DNA from: Desulfohalobiaceae bacterium
GTDB lineage: Bacteria > Desulfobacterota > Desulfovibrionia > Desulfovibrionales > Desulfothermaceae
DNA: 47,457 nucleotides
Assembly (NCBI GenBank): GCA_021737085.1
Contig: JAIPEP010000004.1
Location: 1-47,457, forward strand
Direction of reading: 5' to 3'
Shown here: piece by piece, positions 32,819 to 40,024 of the stretch
Numbering within the stretch: the first letter of the stretch is position 1
Layout of the letters: the number at the start of each line of letters is the position of its first letter
Position numbers and translations under genes: made by a program
Notes under the pieces: model-generated
Databases searched by the model: none
What the model saw: only the letters and a program-made list of their open reading frames with translations
What the model was told of the DNA's origin: nothing

Positions 32819-32928
32819 TGAGGCCTGTCCGTTTGGGGAAAATCGCTCCATTCGGTTTGTATCAAAGAAGCTGTCGAGTGTAAAACCAATATTTCGTTAA
32901 ATATCAATAGCTTGCTCAATAACCCCTC

Positions 32929-32960
32929 TTGACGGCGCAGTTAAGACAAGATAATATAAT
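32929..32960 (+). promoter_or_regulatory. Probable sigma-70 promoter of the biosynthetic cluster plus-strand unit
   Basis: TTGACG (32929-32934) is followed after 17 bp by TAATAT (32952-32957), which overlaps a perfect TATAAT at 32955-32960. The local A+T richness fits a promoter. It lies about 70 bp before the phosphopantetheinyl transferase ATG. Confidence 0.6.
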
Positions 32961-33027
32961 ATATTTTCAGAGGTACTGGGCAAGGATTAATTGTTCGGTT
33001 CGATTGCTCCCTTTTAAGGACAAGAAA

Positions 33028-33801
33028 ATGACCGATATTTGGATCATTGATTTAAATGGTTTTTCCTCTGGGGAAAGCGATTTCCCGAGCTTGCTTTCCT
33101 ACGAGGAGAAGACCCGGGCGGATAGATTCCTCAGACCACTGAAGAAAGAAAGGTTTGTTCTGACTAGAGCGACGGTGAGAAGCATCTTGTCCGAGTATTT
33201 GGGCATATTTGCGAAGGAGATTGTATTTGGCTATGGAAAGCACGGGAAACCGGAAATAAAAAATACCAGACGAAGCTTATACTTTAATCTGTCCCATTCC
33301 CGAAATATAGCTGTTCTTGCCATTTCAGGAACTCATAGAGTTGGAGTGGATATAGAAGTAATGGATAAGAGCCTGGACAGGATTGACAGAATTGTTGATT
33401 ATCTTTGCTCCCCAGAGGAAAGAGACTACTACTTAGCGTTGCCCATTACAGAGAGGCCCTTGTTCGCTTATTCTCTGTGGACAGCGAATGAAGCATTTTT
33501 GAAAGGTATTGGATCCGGAGTCCAGCGTTTTGCCAGTGAAGTGTTTTATAAATTTGATAGTGATCGCGAGCCCTGCATTAGATTAAAGAATAATGGCTTG
33601 AGCTCAACTTGGCGGTTCAGGCATTTCACCCCTGTTCCCAACAGCGTTGCCACTCTGGCCCTCGAAGCTGACAAGGACAGGATTGATCTGTGCTTCTTTC
33701 GTCCGCAACTTAGCACTTCTGCAGAGTTGTTTCCATTGACAAAAGAAGAAGCAGTAGAAAAAAGGACAATTCGGTCTGGGATTTGTTATGAGGAAATATG
33801 A
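33028..33801 (+). CDS. 4'-phosphopantetheinyl transferase (Sfp type)
   Basis: This enzyme moves phosphopantetheine from CoA to the conserved Ser of carrier proteins; the nearby ACP is the natural substrate. The 257-residue protein has the Sfp-type signatures YFNLSHSRN, RVGVDIEVM (D108, E110) and LWTANEAFLKGIGSG (E155, K159). The usual Lys just before that Glu (WxxKE) is Asn154 here, which is unusual. ATG 33028 has AAGGA upstream; the longer frame from 32929 starts inside the promoter. The gene looks more A+T-rich than those around it, which hints at horizontal acquisition. It overlaps the next gene by 14 bp. Confidence 0.9.
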   Translation: MTDIWIIDLNGFSSGESDFPSLLSYEEKTRADRFLRPLKKERFVLTRATVRSILSEYLGIFAKEIVFGYGKHGKPEIKNTRRSLYFNLSHSRNIAVLAISGTHRVGVDIEVMDKSLDRIDRIVDYLCSPEERDYYLALPITERPLFAYSLWTANEAFLKGIGSGVQRFASEVFYKFDSDREPCIRLKNNGLSSTWRFRHFTPVPNSVATLALEADKDRIDLCFFRPQLSTSAELFPLTKEEAVEKRTIRSGICYEEI

Positions 33802-34216
33802 GGTTCCTCAGGATGTCGGTTTGGCCGGCGAGATGTGCGAAGTAAACTATGCCCTGAACGAAAACGGGGAGTATGAGCTCGTTCCCAGTTACGGCTGGGA
33901 GGTAAAGACAGTTACCTTGAAGCAAGCCTGGGAAGAGATCCTGCAGAGCGTCGAGGACGTGCTGGAGAAGGTCAAAGCTGGGCGGCTCAGCCCCCTTGCC
34001 TACCATATGGTCGCGCACCAGATGGATGAGAAGCTCCTGGCCAAATATGCGGGATTGAGCCGCTGGCGGGTGAAACGTCATCTCAAGCCACGGGGGTTCA
34101 GGCGGTTGAAACCGGGAATCCTGCAACGCTACGCTTGGGTCTTTGAGCTGGGGCAGGAAGAACTTTGCCACGTGCCCTCCAGCATAAACTTTTCCTTTTT
34201 TGCTAACTGGAAATAG
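33788..34216 (+). CDS. Uncharacterised 142-residue protein of the biosynthetic cluster
   Basis: I do not recognise a named family. The N-terminal third (YEVPQDVGLAGEMCEVNYAL) looks beta-rich, and the middle (about 40-70) is helical. The C-terminal part (MDEKLLAKYAGLSRWRVKRH, LKPRGFRRLKPGILQRYAWV) resembles a helix-turn-helix with a basic recognition helix. It could be a cluster regulator or an adaptor. It overlaps the transferase gene by 14 bp and ends 1 bp before the BtrH-like gene, so it is surely part of the operon. Confidence 0.75.
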   Translation: MRKYEVPQDVGLAGEMCEVNYALNENGEYELVPSYGWEVKTVTLKQAWEEILQSVEDVLEKVKAGRLSPLAYHMVAHQMDEKLLAKYAGLSRWRVKRHLKPRGFRRLKPGILQRYAWVFELGQEELCHVPSSINFSFFANWK

Positions 34217-34217
34217 C

Positions 34218-35216
34218 ATGGATATTGATTTCAAACACAGGCAATCGGCTCACTGCGAAAGCGGCGTAATATCCAATCTTCTCGCCCATCACGGGATTCA
34301 CCTCAGCGAGGCCATGGCCTTCGGAATCGGTACTGGCCTTTTCTTTGCCTACGTACCTTTTATACGGGTCAATAATCTTCCCTTGACCACCTTCCGCAGC
34401 GCAACCGGGGATATCATCCGCAAGAACGCCAAGCATCTGGGGGTGAGGCTGCTTCGCTATCGATTCAGGGACCCTGAGGAAGCCATGCACGCTCTGGACC
34501 GAAAGCTGGACCAAGGTTACCCGGTGGGGTGTCAAACAGGGGGGTATTGGCTCCCCTATTTTCCGGAGGCCTATCGTTTCCATTTCAATATGCACAATAT
34601 CGTCGTATATGGGCGCAGAGGAAAGGAGTACGCCGTAAGTGACCCCATCTTTCCCCAGCCGGTTACCATTTCCCGGAAGGATTTGAGGAAAGCCCGCTTC
34701 GCCAAGGGGGCCCTGGCCCCCAAGGGGAGGATGTATTTCATTCAATCCGCTCCCCGGGAAATTGACACAGTCGGGGCCATTCATATGGGTATTCGGAAAG
34801 TGAGCCGGCTGATGCTGAAGAGCCCCCTACCTATCATCGGCATCAGGGGAATCCGTTTTTTGGCCAACCGCCTGGCCCATTGGCCGCGGAAGATGGGCAG
34901 GGAAAGGGCCCTGCTTTACCTGGGACAGGTTATTCGCATGCAGGAGGAAATAGGTACCGGCGGGGGAGGATTTCGCTTCATGTATTCCGCCTTCCTGCAG
35001 GAAGCGGCCCAGATAACAAAGAAAGAGGAGCTGTCACAGCTATCCGGGGAGCTGACCAGGGTGGGGGATCGCTGGCGCGATTTCGCTGTTCTGGGCGCAC
35101 GCAACTGCAAAGGCAGGGCTACCAGGGGGGATACTTTTCCGGCCATGGCGGAGATTCTGCATGAGTGTGCCGAAAGGGAGCGGGCTATCTACAAGGAATT
35201 GCTGGCTACTGTCTAG
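34218..35216 (+). CDS. BtrH N-terminal-domain protein (ACP-dependent acyltransferase-like)
   Basis: BtrH of butirosin synthesis moves an acyl group from a carrier protein to an amine. This 332-residue protein starts DFKHRQSAHCESGVISNLLA, with the conserved HC pair (C14 as probable nucleophile), and continues HHGIHLSEAMAFGIGTGLFF, typical of the BtrH_N domain. A second half of the DUF4872 type (IRMQEEIGTGGGGFRFMYSA, FLQEA) completes the usual architecture. I infer transfer of an ACP-bound acyl or polyketide chain to an unknown acceptor. ATG 34218 follows the previous stop directly. A perfect hairpin overlaps the stop codon. Confidence 0.87.
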   Translation: MDIDFKHRQSAHCESGVISNLLAHHGIHLSEAMAFGIGTGLFFAYVPFIRVNNLPLTTFRSATGDIIRKNAKHLGVRLLRYRFRDPEEAMHALDRKLDQGYPVGCQTGGYWLPYFPEAYRFHFNMHNIVVYGRRGKEYAVSDPIFPQPVTISRKDLRKARFAKGALAPKGRMYFIQSAPREIDTVGAIHMGIRKVSRLMLKSPLPIIGIRGIRFLANRLAHWPRKMGRERALLYLGQVIRMQEEIGTGGGGFRFMYSAFLQEAAQITKKEELSQLSGELTRVGDRWRDFAVLGARNCKGRATRGDTFPAMAEILHECAERERAIYKELLATV

Positions 35217-35238
35217 TTCTCCTTCGAGAACTAGACAG
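35209..35238. repeat. Perfect 13-bp stem hairpin spanning the btrH-like stop codon
   Basis: CTGTCTAGTTCTC (35209-35221) is the exact reverse complement of GAGAACTAGACAG (35226-35238) with a 4-base loop. The TAG stop of the upstream gene is within the left arm. No T-run follows, so it may act as an mRNA processing or stability element or a partial terminator. Confidence 0.85.
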
Positions 35239-35277
35239 CCTTGATCTGGGGAAGATGGTCTGAATTCAGACACAGGG

Positions 35278-36072
35278 ATGGCAAGGAGGGAAAGGCCCTC
35301 CGTTGCTGGGAGCGGAAGAGAAGTGACAGCTGGTTGTACCCTCGAAGCCGAGGGTTTGAAGAAGACCTATCCCGGTTGTAGCGAGCCGGCCCTGGATCAA
35401 TGCTCCCTGACTGTTCAGGAAGAGGAGCTATTCGGATTGCTGGGGCCCAACGGGGCAGGTAAAACCACTGTCATATCCCTGCTTAGCACCCTGTTGGAAC
35501 CCGACTCCGGGCGTGTTTCCATATGTGGCATTGATGCAGGGATCCGCCCAGACAAAGTCCGGAACATCATAGGTCTCGTCCCTCAGGATATCGCCCTTTA
35601 TGCCAACTTGACCGCCAGGGAGAATCTGCACTATTTCGGGCGGATCTACGGCTTAAAGCGACGGGAGCTCAAGAGAAGAGTTGAGGAATGCCTTGCCTGG
35701 GTTGGTCTGGAGGAGAGGGCCGACCAAAGGGTTGTTACCTACTCCGGGGGGATGAAGCGTAGAATCAATTTGGCTATCGGCCTGTTGCACAATCCGAAGT
35801 TCCTCCTTTTGGACGAGCCGACAGTGGGCATAGACGCCCAGTCACGCAATCTCATTCTGGAGAGGCTTGCCTCCCTGCCGCAGAAAGGGACCACCATCCT
35901 CTACACCACGCACTATATGGAAGAGGCCGAAAAGCTCTGCACCAGGGTGGCCATAATAGATAGGGGCCATATCGTCGCTCAGGGGATCCCTAGGGAATTG
36001 ATGAGTCAGTCAGGGGTCTTTAGTCTGGGCGAGCTCTTTCTCCATATGACCGGCAAGCACCTGAGGGATTAG
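35278..36072 (+). CDS. ABC-2 type transporter ATP-binding protein
   Basis: This is the ATPase of an exporter, paired with the following permease. It shows Walker A LLGPNGAGKTT, signature YSGGMKRRINLAIGLLHNPK, Walker B LLLDEPTVGIDAQSR and the H-loop YTTHYMEEAEKLCTR, as in drug/lipid exporters of the DrrA/CcmA group. It has 264 residues from ATG 35278; the first 15 residues are poorly conserved, and a GTG at 35323 is an alternative start. It is 18 bp from the permease gene and probably moves the cluster product across the inner membrane. Confidence 0.92.
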   Translation: MARRERPSVAGSGREVTAGCTLEAEGLKKTYPGCSEPALDQCSLTVQEEELFGLLGPNGAGKTTVISLLSTLLEPDSGRVSICGIDAGIRPDKVRNIIGLVPQDIALYANLTARENLHYFGRIYGLKRRELKRRVEECLAWVGLEERADQRVVTYSGGMKRRINLAIGLLHNPKFLLLDEPTVGIDAQSRNLILERLASLPQKGTTILYTTHYMEEAEKLCTRVAIIDRGHIVAQGIPRELMSQSGVFSLGELFLHMTGKHLRD

Positions 36073-36089
36073 GGATCCAGGGCACGGCC

Positions 36090-37424
36090 ATGGCAAAGCT
36101 CTTGTCTACAATCTCGAAGGAGTTGCTGCTGCTGTGGAGGGACAAGGCCGGTTTGTTGGTCCTCTTCCTCATGCCGGTGTTCCTGGTGATCGTCATGTCC
36201 CTGGTTCAAGCGAACATATTGCAAATAGCAGGAGAGAGCAACACCAGAGTGCTCCTCGTGGCTAAGGGCGATTCCATCCTGGGCCAGAAGATGGAAAAAG
36301 CGCTACACTCATCTGTTAACCTGCAAGTAACAAGGAAAAAAAAGCAGGGACCGCGGCAAAGGGAGCAATTGATTAGAGCGGTCAATCAGGGAAAGTATCA
36401 GGTGGGGGTCATTGTCCCCCCCGATTTCACAAAGTCCACGCGAGAAGAGATAAAAAAGGGCCTTCTATACGCTTCTCCGGAACAGGGAGGCCAGTTGGGG
36501 CTCTCTTCTGGAGTCCCCGAGCTAGAGGTGCATTTCGATCCGGCATTGCGGGGGGCATTTCGCAAAGCCGTGCTCAATGCCCTGGACAATATTCTCCTCA
36601 GGCTCAAAGCCAGGCAAAAAATGGAGTTGCTGGTCGAATTCCTGCCCAGGAAAATTGTAGCCTCTCTTCAGCCCGAGCTAAGCCCTGAGGCCCTGCAGAA
36701 GATCTCCGGGACTGTCTCGGAGATAAAAAGCGGCCTCCGCCGGACCGGGATGATCCGGCTCGGGGAAAGCGGGATCTCTTATAACGCCTATAAGGGCACC
36801 CCCAATTCAGTCCAACAGAATGTCCCCGCCTGGACCTTGTTCAGTATCTTTTTCATCGTGGTCCCCATGGCGGGAGGATTCATAAAGGAAAAAAATGACG
36901 GCACCCTGAGACGGCTGCTCAGCATGCCGGTTTCGCCCCTTACCCTGATCGGAGGCAGAATCCTGGCCTATACCATAATCTGTATACTACAAATGGGGAT
37001 CATTTTCTTCGTGGGTATAAGTGTTTTGCCTTTGCTGGGCACCTCTCAGCTCCAATTAGGTGACGCCTATTTTGCTCTGCTAATTATTTCTATGGTTGCG
37101 GTCTTGGCGGCAACAGGTTATGGAATTTTGTTGGGGACGCTTTTGAATACCTATGAACAAGCCTCAATGATCGGACCTTTGTCTATTGTTATTGCCGCGG
37201 CCATGGGGGGAATAATGGTTCCGGTATATGCCATGCCGGACATTATGCAGGCTATAAGCCTGCTATCCCCGCTTGGTTGGGGATTGAGCGCTTACCTGGA
37301 GGTGATAGTCCGTGAGGGCAGCCTCTATTCGGTGATTCCGCAAATAACTGGATTGTTCCTGTTTGCTGTTCTAAACCTCCTTGTATCCTGGGCCTTCTTT
37401 TTTTCTTCCCTTCGCAAGAAATGA
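36090..37424 (+). CDS. ABC-2 type transporter permease
   Basis: The 444-residue permease has one N-terminal membrane helix (about 20-40, KAGLLVLFLMPVFLVIVMSL), then a large extracytoplasmic domain of about 200 residues, then five membrane helices. The second helix region reads AWTLFSIFFIVVPMAGGFIK, followed by the coupling motif EKNDGTLRRLLSMPVSP that is standard for ABC-2 exporters. It forms an exporter with the preceding ATPase. The position before the ACP gene ties it to the biosynthetic operon. Confidence 0.92.
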   Translation: MAKLLSTISKELLLLWRDKAGLLVLFLMPVFLVIVMSLVQANILQIAGESNTRVLLVAKGDSILGQKMEKALHSSVNLQVTRKKKQGPRQREQLIRAVNQGKYQVGVIVPPDFTKSTREEIKKGLLYASPEQGGQLGLSSGVPELEVHFDPALRGAFRKAVLNALDNILLRLKARQKMELLVEFLPRKIVASLQPELSPEALQKISGTVSEIKSGLRRTGMIRLGESGISYNAYKGTPNSVQQNVPAWTLFSIFFIVVPMAGGFIKEKNDGTLRRLLSMPVSPLTLIGGRILAYTIICILQMGIIFFVGISVLPLLGTSQLQLGDAYFALLIISMVAVLAATGYGILLGTLLNTYEQASMIGPLSIVIAAAMGGIMVPVYAMPDIMQAISLLSPLGWGLSAYLEVIVREGSLYSVIPQITGLFLFAVLNLLVSWAFFFSSLRKK

Positions 37425-37442
37425 TCTGTTGAGACGAATAGT

Positions 37443-37697
37443 ATGGAACCATTGAAACAGTATTTATTATCCATAATAGCAAAAACGTGCAACCTTACAG
37501 AAGGCGTGGTTGCAGGCTATGCCCCAGACAGGCCTCTTATCGGTCCCGACTCTCCCCTGGGGCTTGACTCCATTGATGCCATAGAGATTGGAGCCGCTAT
37601 TCAGGAACAATACGGAATACGAATAACTGACCGCAACGTATTCAGGTCTTTGGATACCCTGGCCGAACACCTGTCCAGCTACGTGGATCTGAACTGA
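37443..37697 (+). CDS. Acyl carrier protein
   Basis: The 84-residue protein carries growing chains on phosphopantetheine. The attachment site is in LGLDSIDAIEIGAAIQEQYG (Ser41), and helix 3 follows at RNVFRSLDTLAEHLSSY. It differs from housekeeping AcpP (DSLD), as expected for a dedicated carrier. It is the last gene of the plus-strand unit, 18 bp after the permease, and converges with the darB-like gene 4 bp away. Confidence 0.93.
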   Translation: MEPLKQYLLSIIAKTCNLTEGVVAGYAPDRPLIGPDSPLGLDSIDAIEIGAAIQEQYGIRITDRNVFRSLDTLAEHLSSYVDLN

Positions 37698-37701
37698 GGC
37701 C

Positions 37702-38853
37702 CTAAACTGCGGTAAGCATCATATAGCAGTGGGAAAATCGTCCGCTTTCCGGAATGAAACACAGCAGCTTCTGACCTTTTTGCAGCTTCCCGGAGTGAAA
37801 GAGCTCCTCCATTATGATGTACGGAGCTGCGCTCCCGGTGTTGCCTTTGGTGTAGAGGTTGGTGAACCATTTATCCTCAGGGATTTCAAATCCTACCTCT
37901 TTCATGCGATTATAAAACTTATCCCGGAAATAGTGTGAAGAATAGTGGGGCAGAAACCAATCTATGCTTTCCGGGGTAAGCTGATACTTGGCAATCACTT
38001 GCCTCAGGGCGAAATCTATTGCAGTCCTTACTATTTCTCTGTCCAATAGCTTGATGTCCTGTTTGACCGCAAAGATGTGCTTGTATTCTTCTTCACTCAA
38101 GGATTCCAGTACGCGCCAGCCCACGACGGATCCATCCTTCTTCTTCAGTCCCCCGGCATATTGGCAGGTCTCGAGTCTTCCGGCATAGGAGATGTTCTCC
38201 ATCCAGTCCACCCGAAGCGAGATGGCCTCAGGGTTTTGTGTACTGGAAAGAAAAGCCGCTCCCGCGCCGTCGGAGAGCATCCATCTCAAAAAGTCTGTAT
38301 CAAAGGCCAGGGCAGGCCTCTTTTCCATATCCGAATCGACTCTCTCCTGCTCGGAGAAGAATCTGGAGCGCATGAAGGAGGAGGCCAGCTCTGAGCCTGT
38401 GGCTACCGCATTGTCCGAGAATCCGGATTTTACATTCATCAAGGCGTACTTAAAGGCGGTCATTCCGGAGATGCATATGCCATGGGTGCTCACAGCCTCG
38501 CATTGCGGAATGTCCAATTCTCCCAGAACCATGAGGGCATGGCCAGGAAGGAGCAGATCTCCGCAAGAGGTGCCACAGGCGAGGCACTGTATGTCCTGCA
38601 GGGAAAAGCCCGGATATGGGCTGAGCCTCTGTACCGCTTGGGCGGTAAGCTGGGCGTTGTTGTGGGTCAGTTCACCTGTTTCCGGATCGAGCGCATAATA
38701 GCGGTGCTGTATCTTGTTGTTCCGCAAGACAAGCTTTTTTACACGTGAGGGGATGTTTTTTATCCGTCCCAGAACCTCTTCTATATGATCGTTGTCCACA
38801 GGGCTATGGGGCAAGAATGCCGCAAGGTCGTTGATAAAGACTTCCATATCCAT
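37702..38853 (-). CDS. darB: DarB/StlD-family ketoacyl synthase (dialkylresorcinol-type)
   Basis: DarB-type KAS III-like enzymes join two acyl chains head to head to make the precursor of dialkylresorcinols or cyclohexanediones. The 383-residue protein begins VFINDLAAFLPHSPVDNDHI and contains HRYYALDPETGELTHNNAQL, IQCLACGTSCGDLLLPGHAL, DFLRWMLSDGAGAAF and ESGRFSH. I recognise these as characteristic of the DarB/StlD group rather than FabH. Catalytic residues are present: C127 (THGICISGM), His in FLPHYSSH and Asn in KGNTGSAA. It is cotranscribed with the darA-like gene 28 bp upstream. Confidence 0.87.
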   Translation of the reverse strand: MDMEVFINDLAAFLPHSPVDNDHIEEVLGRIKNIPSRVKKLVLRNNKIQHRYYALDPETGELTHNNAQLTAQAVQRLSPYPGFSLQDIQCLACGTSCGDLLLPGHALMVLGELDIPQCEAVSTHGICISGMTAFKYALMNVKSGFSDNAVATGSELASSFMRSRFFSEQERVDSDMEKRPALAFDTDFLRWMLSDGAGAAFLSSTQNPEAISLRVDWMENISYAGRLETCQYAGGLKKKDGSVVGWRVLESLSEEEYKHIFAVKQDIKLLDREIVRTAIDFALRQVIAKYQLTPESIDWFLPHYSSHYFRDKFYNRMKEVGFEIPEDKWFTNLYTKGNTGSAAPYIIMEELFHSGKLQKGQKLLCFIPESGRFSHCYMMLTAV

Positions 38854-38881
38854 TCATCTGTCAAGGTTTTTTGTAGGTAAA

Positions 38882-39793
38882 TCAGCCCAGGGAATAGTAT
38901 CTCATTTCTTCCTGGATCTTTTTATTCTGGACAAGCCTCTGCAGCAAGCTGGCAAGCCTGGAGAAAGGGGCCAAAATGACTACAGCTAGGAGCAGGTAGA
39001 TCATGAAGGCGTAGACCCTTTTTTCCCTCGCGCCGTCCCCGCGACTGCCTTTTTTCCGGATAAAGGCGGACCATTTTTGGAAAACGGGCCAGATCCTTTT
39101 TTCCATAAGCATGAGTGCCGGGTCGATCCGCACAGCGCCATGGGTATTTAGCTCGGCCTGATCCAGCCTGAGGCGATCCCTCGTCCATGCTCGCCGGATG
39201 AGCTCACCGAAACGTCGCGCCTGACTGATATCTTCCTCTGCGATACCGGGAGTGGGTAATAGTCCCAGTAGGGGCTTCTTTTCCCCGCTGAGCATCCAGG
39301 TTGCGATATTGAGGATACCTAGTAGGTTCCCGGTTCTTTCGGTCAGGGCAATGTTGCCCACCAATTGTCCTCCCAGGGTGGAAATTTGCTTTTTGACCCT
39401 TTCCTGGGCCAAAAGCCACATATTGCGACATCCGATAAGGGTCAAGACCTTTCGGTTTTGCAGTAGCCTTGCGGCCTCGTCGCTTTGCAGGAAGGAGCTT
39501 ATCGGAATGGACGGGGATAGATACCAGACTGTGTAGGCCAGAATGATCAGATCGGGATCCTCCATTCTGTCCTGGTTCACCGTGTCCATCTCCTCCGGGA
39601 TACCCGCCACCGCCTCGGGGAAGACGTCGCAGAACTGGTAGGCAGACCAGGGGAAAGGATAGGGGACTCTGGGAACTATTTCCCTGTATTCGATGGAGAA
39701 TTCAGGGTCCTGTTTCAGAGGGGCTAATACAGAATTTAGAATGCTGTTTAATTGGCCGGTCTGAGAGTAGTATATTACCAATATTTGCTTCAT
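38882..39793 (-). CDS. darA: DarA-like dialkylresorcinol condensing enzyme
   Basis: DarA acts with DarB to cyclise and aromatise the condensed chain. The N-terminal half has a flavodoxin-like fold (QILVIYYSQTGQLNSILNSV). It continues with YPFPWSAYQFCDVFPE and DLIILAYTVWYLSPSIPIS, which I recall from the DarA family. About residue 260 begins a hydrophobic helix (YAFMIYLLLAVVILAPF) that would attach the protein to the membrane. AGGAAT precedes the ATG. The family assignment rests on memory of motifs and on the adjacent darB-like gene; a generic flavodoxin-family oxidoreductase is the alternative. Confidence 0.83.
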   Translation of the reverse strand: MKQILVIYYSQTGQLNSILNSVLAPLKQDPEFSIEYREIVPRVPYPFPWSAYQFCDVFPEAVAGIPEEMDTVNQDRMEDPDLIILAYTVWYLSPSIPISSFLQSDEAARLLQNRKVLTLIGCRNMWLLAQERVKKQISTLGGQLVGNIALTERTGNLLGILNIATWMLSGEKKPLLGLLPTPGIAEEDISQARRFGELIRRAWTRDRLRLDQAELNTHGAVRIDPALMLMEKRIWPVFQKWSAFIRKKGSRGDGAREKRVYAFMIYLLLAVVILAPFSRLASLLQRLVQNKKIQEEMRYYSLG

Positions 39794-40024
39794 ACGGCAT
39801 TCCTGTTCAAACCTTCGAAGGCCGGCGCTGTCCTTGACATCGCCTTTTGCATGGAGCTAGAGAAGAAAGGCCGTTCAATCCAATAAGCCTCATTACCGGG
39901 CCAACCCGGGCACAACCAAGCATATGAAACACGGCTTCAGCGCACTCCCTGACGAGCCTCGCCGTATTTCTAGTTAATTCGAAGTGTTAAATACATTTTC
40001 ATAACAAAAAAGCAGGAAGCGCCA
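39794..40024. promoter_or_regulatory. Divergent promoter region between darA-like and ligase genes
   Basis: This 231-bp gap must hold start signals for both directions. A TTGACA lies at 39834-39839 but has no good -10 at 17 bp. An A+T-rich stretch (about 39970-40010) precedes the ligase. No clear operator was seen. Confidence 0.4.

Noticed and set aside
32929-33027. Longer start for the phosphopantetheinyl transferase
   Set aside because: It begins in the -35 box of the probable promoter; the family N-terminus and AAGGA support ATG 33028.
39834-39862. TTGACA as a promoter for the ligase gene
   Set aside because: No acceptable -10 hexamer stands at 16-18 bp, so it was kept only as part of the intergenic description.
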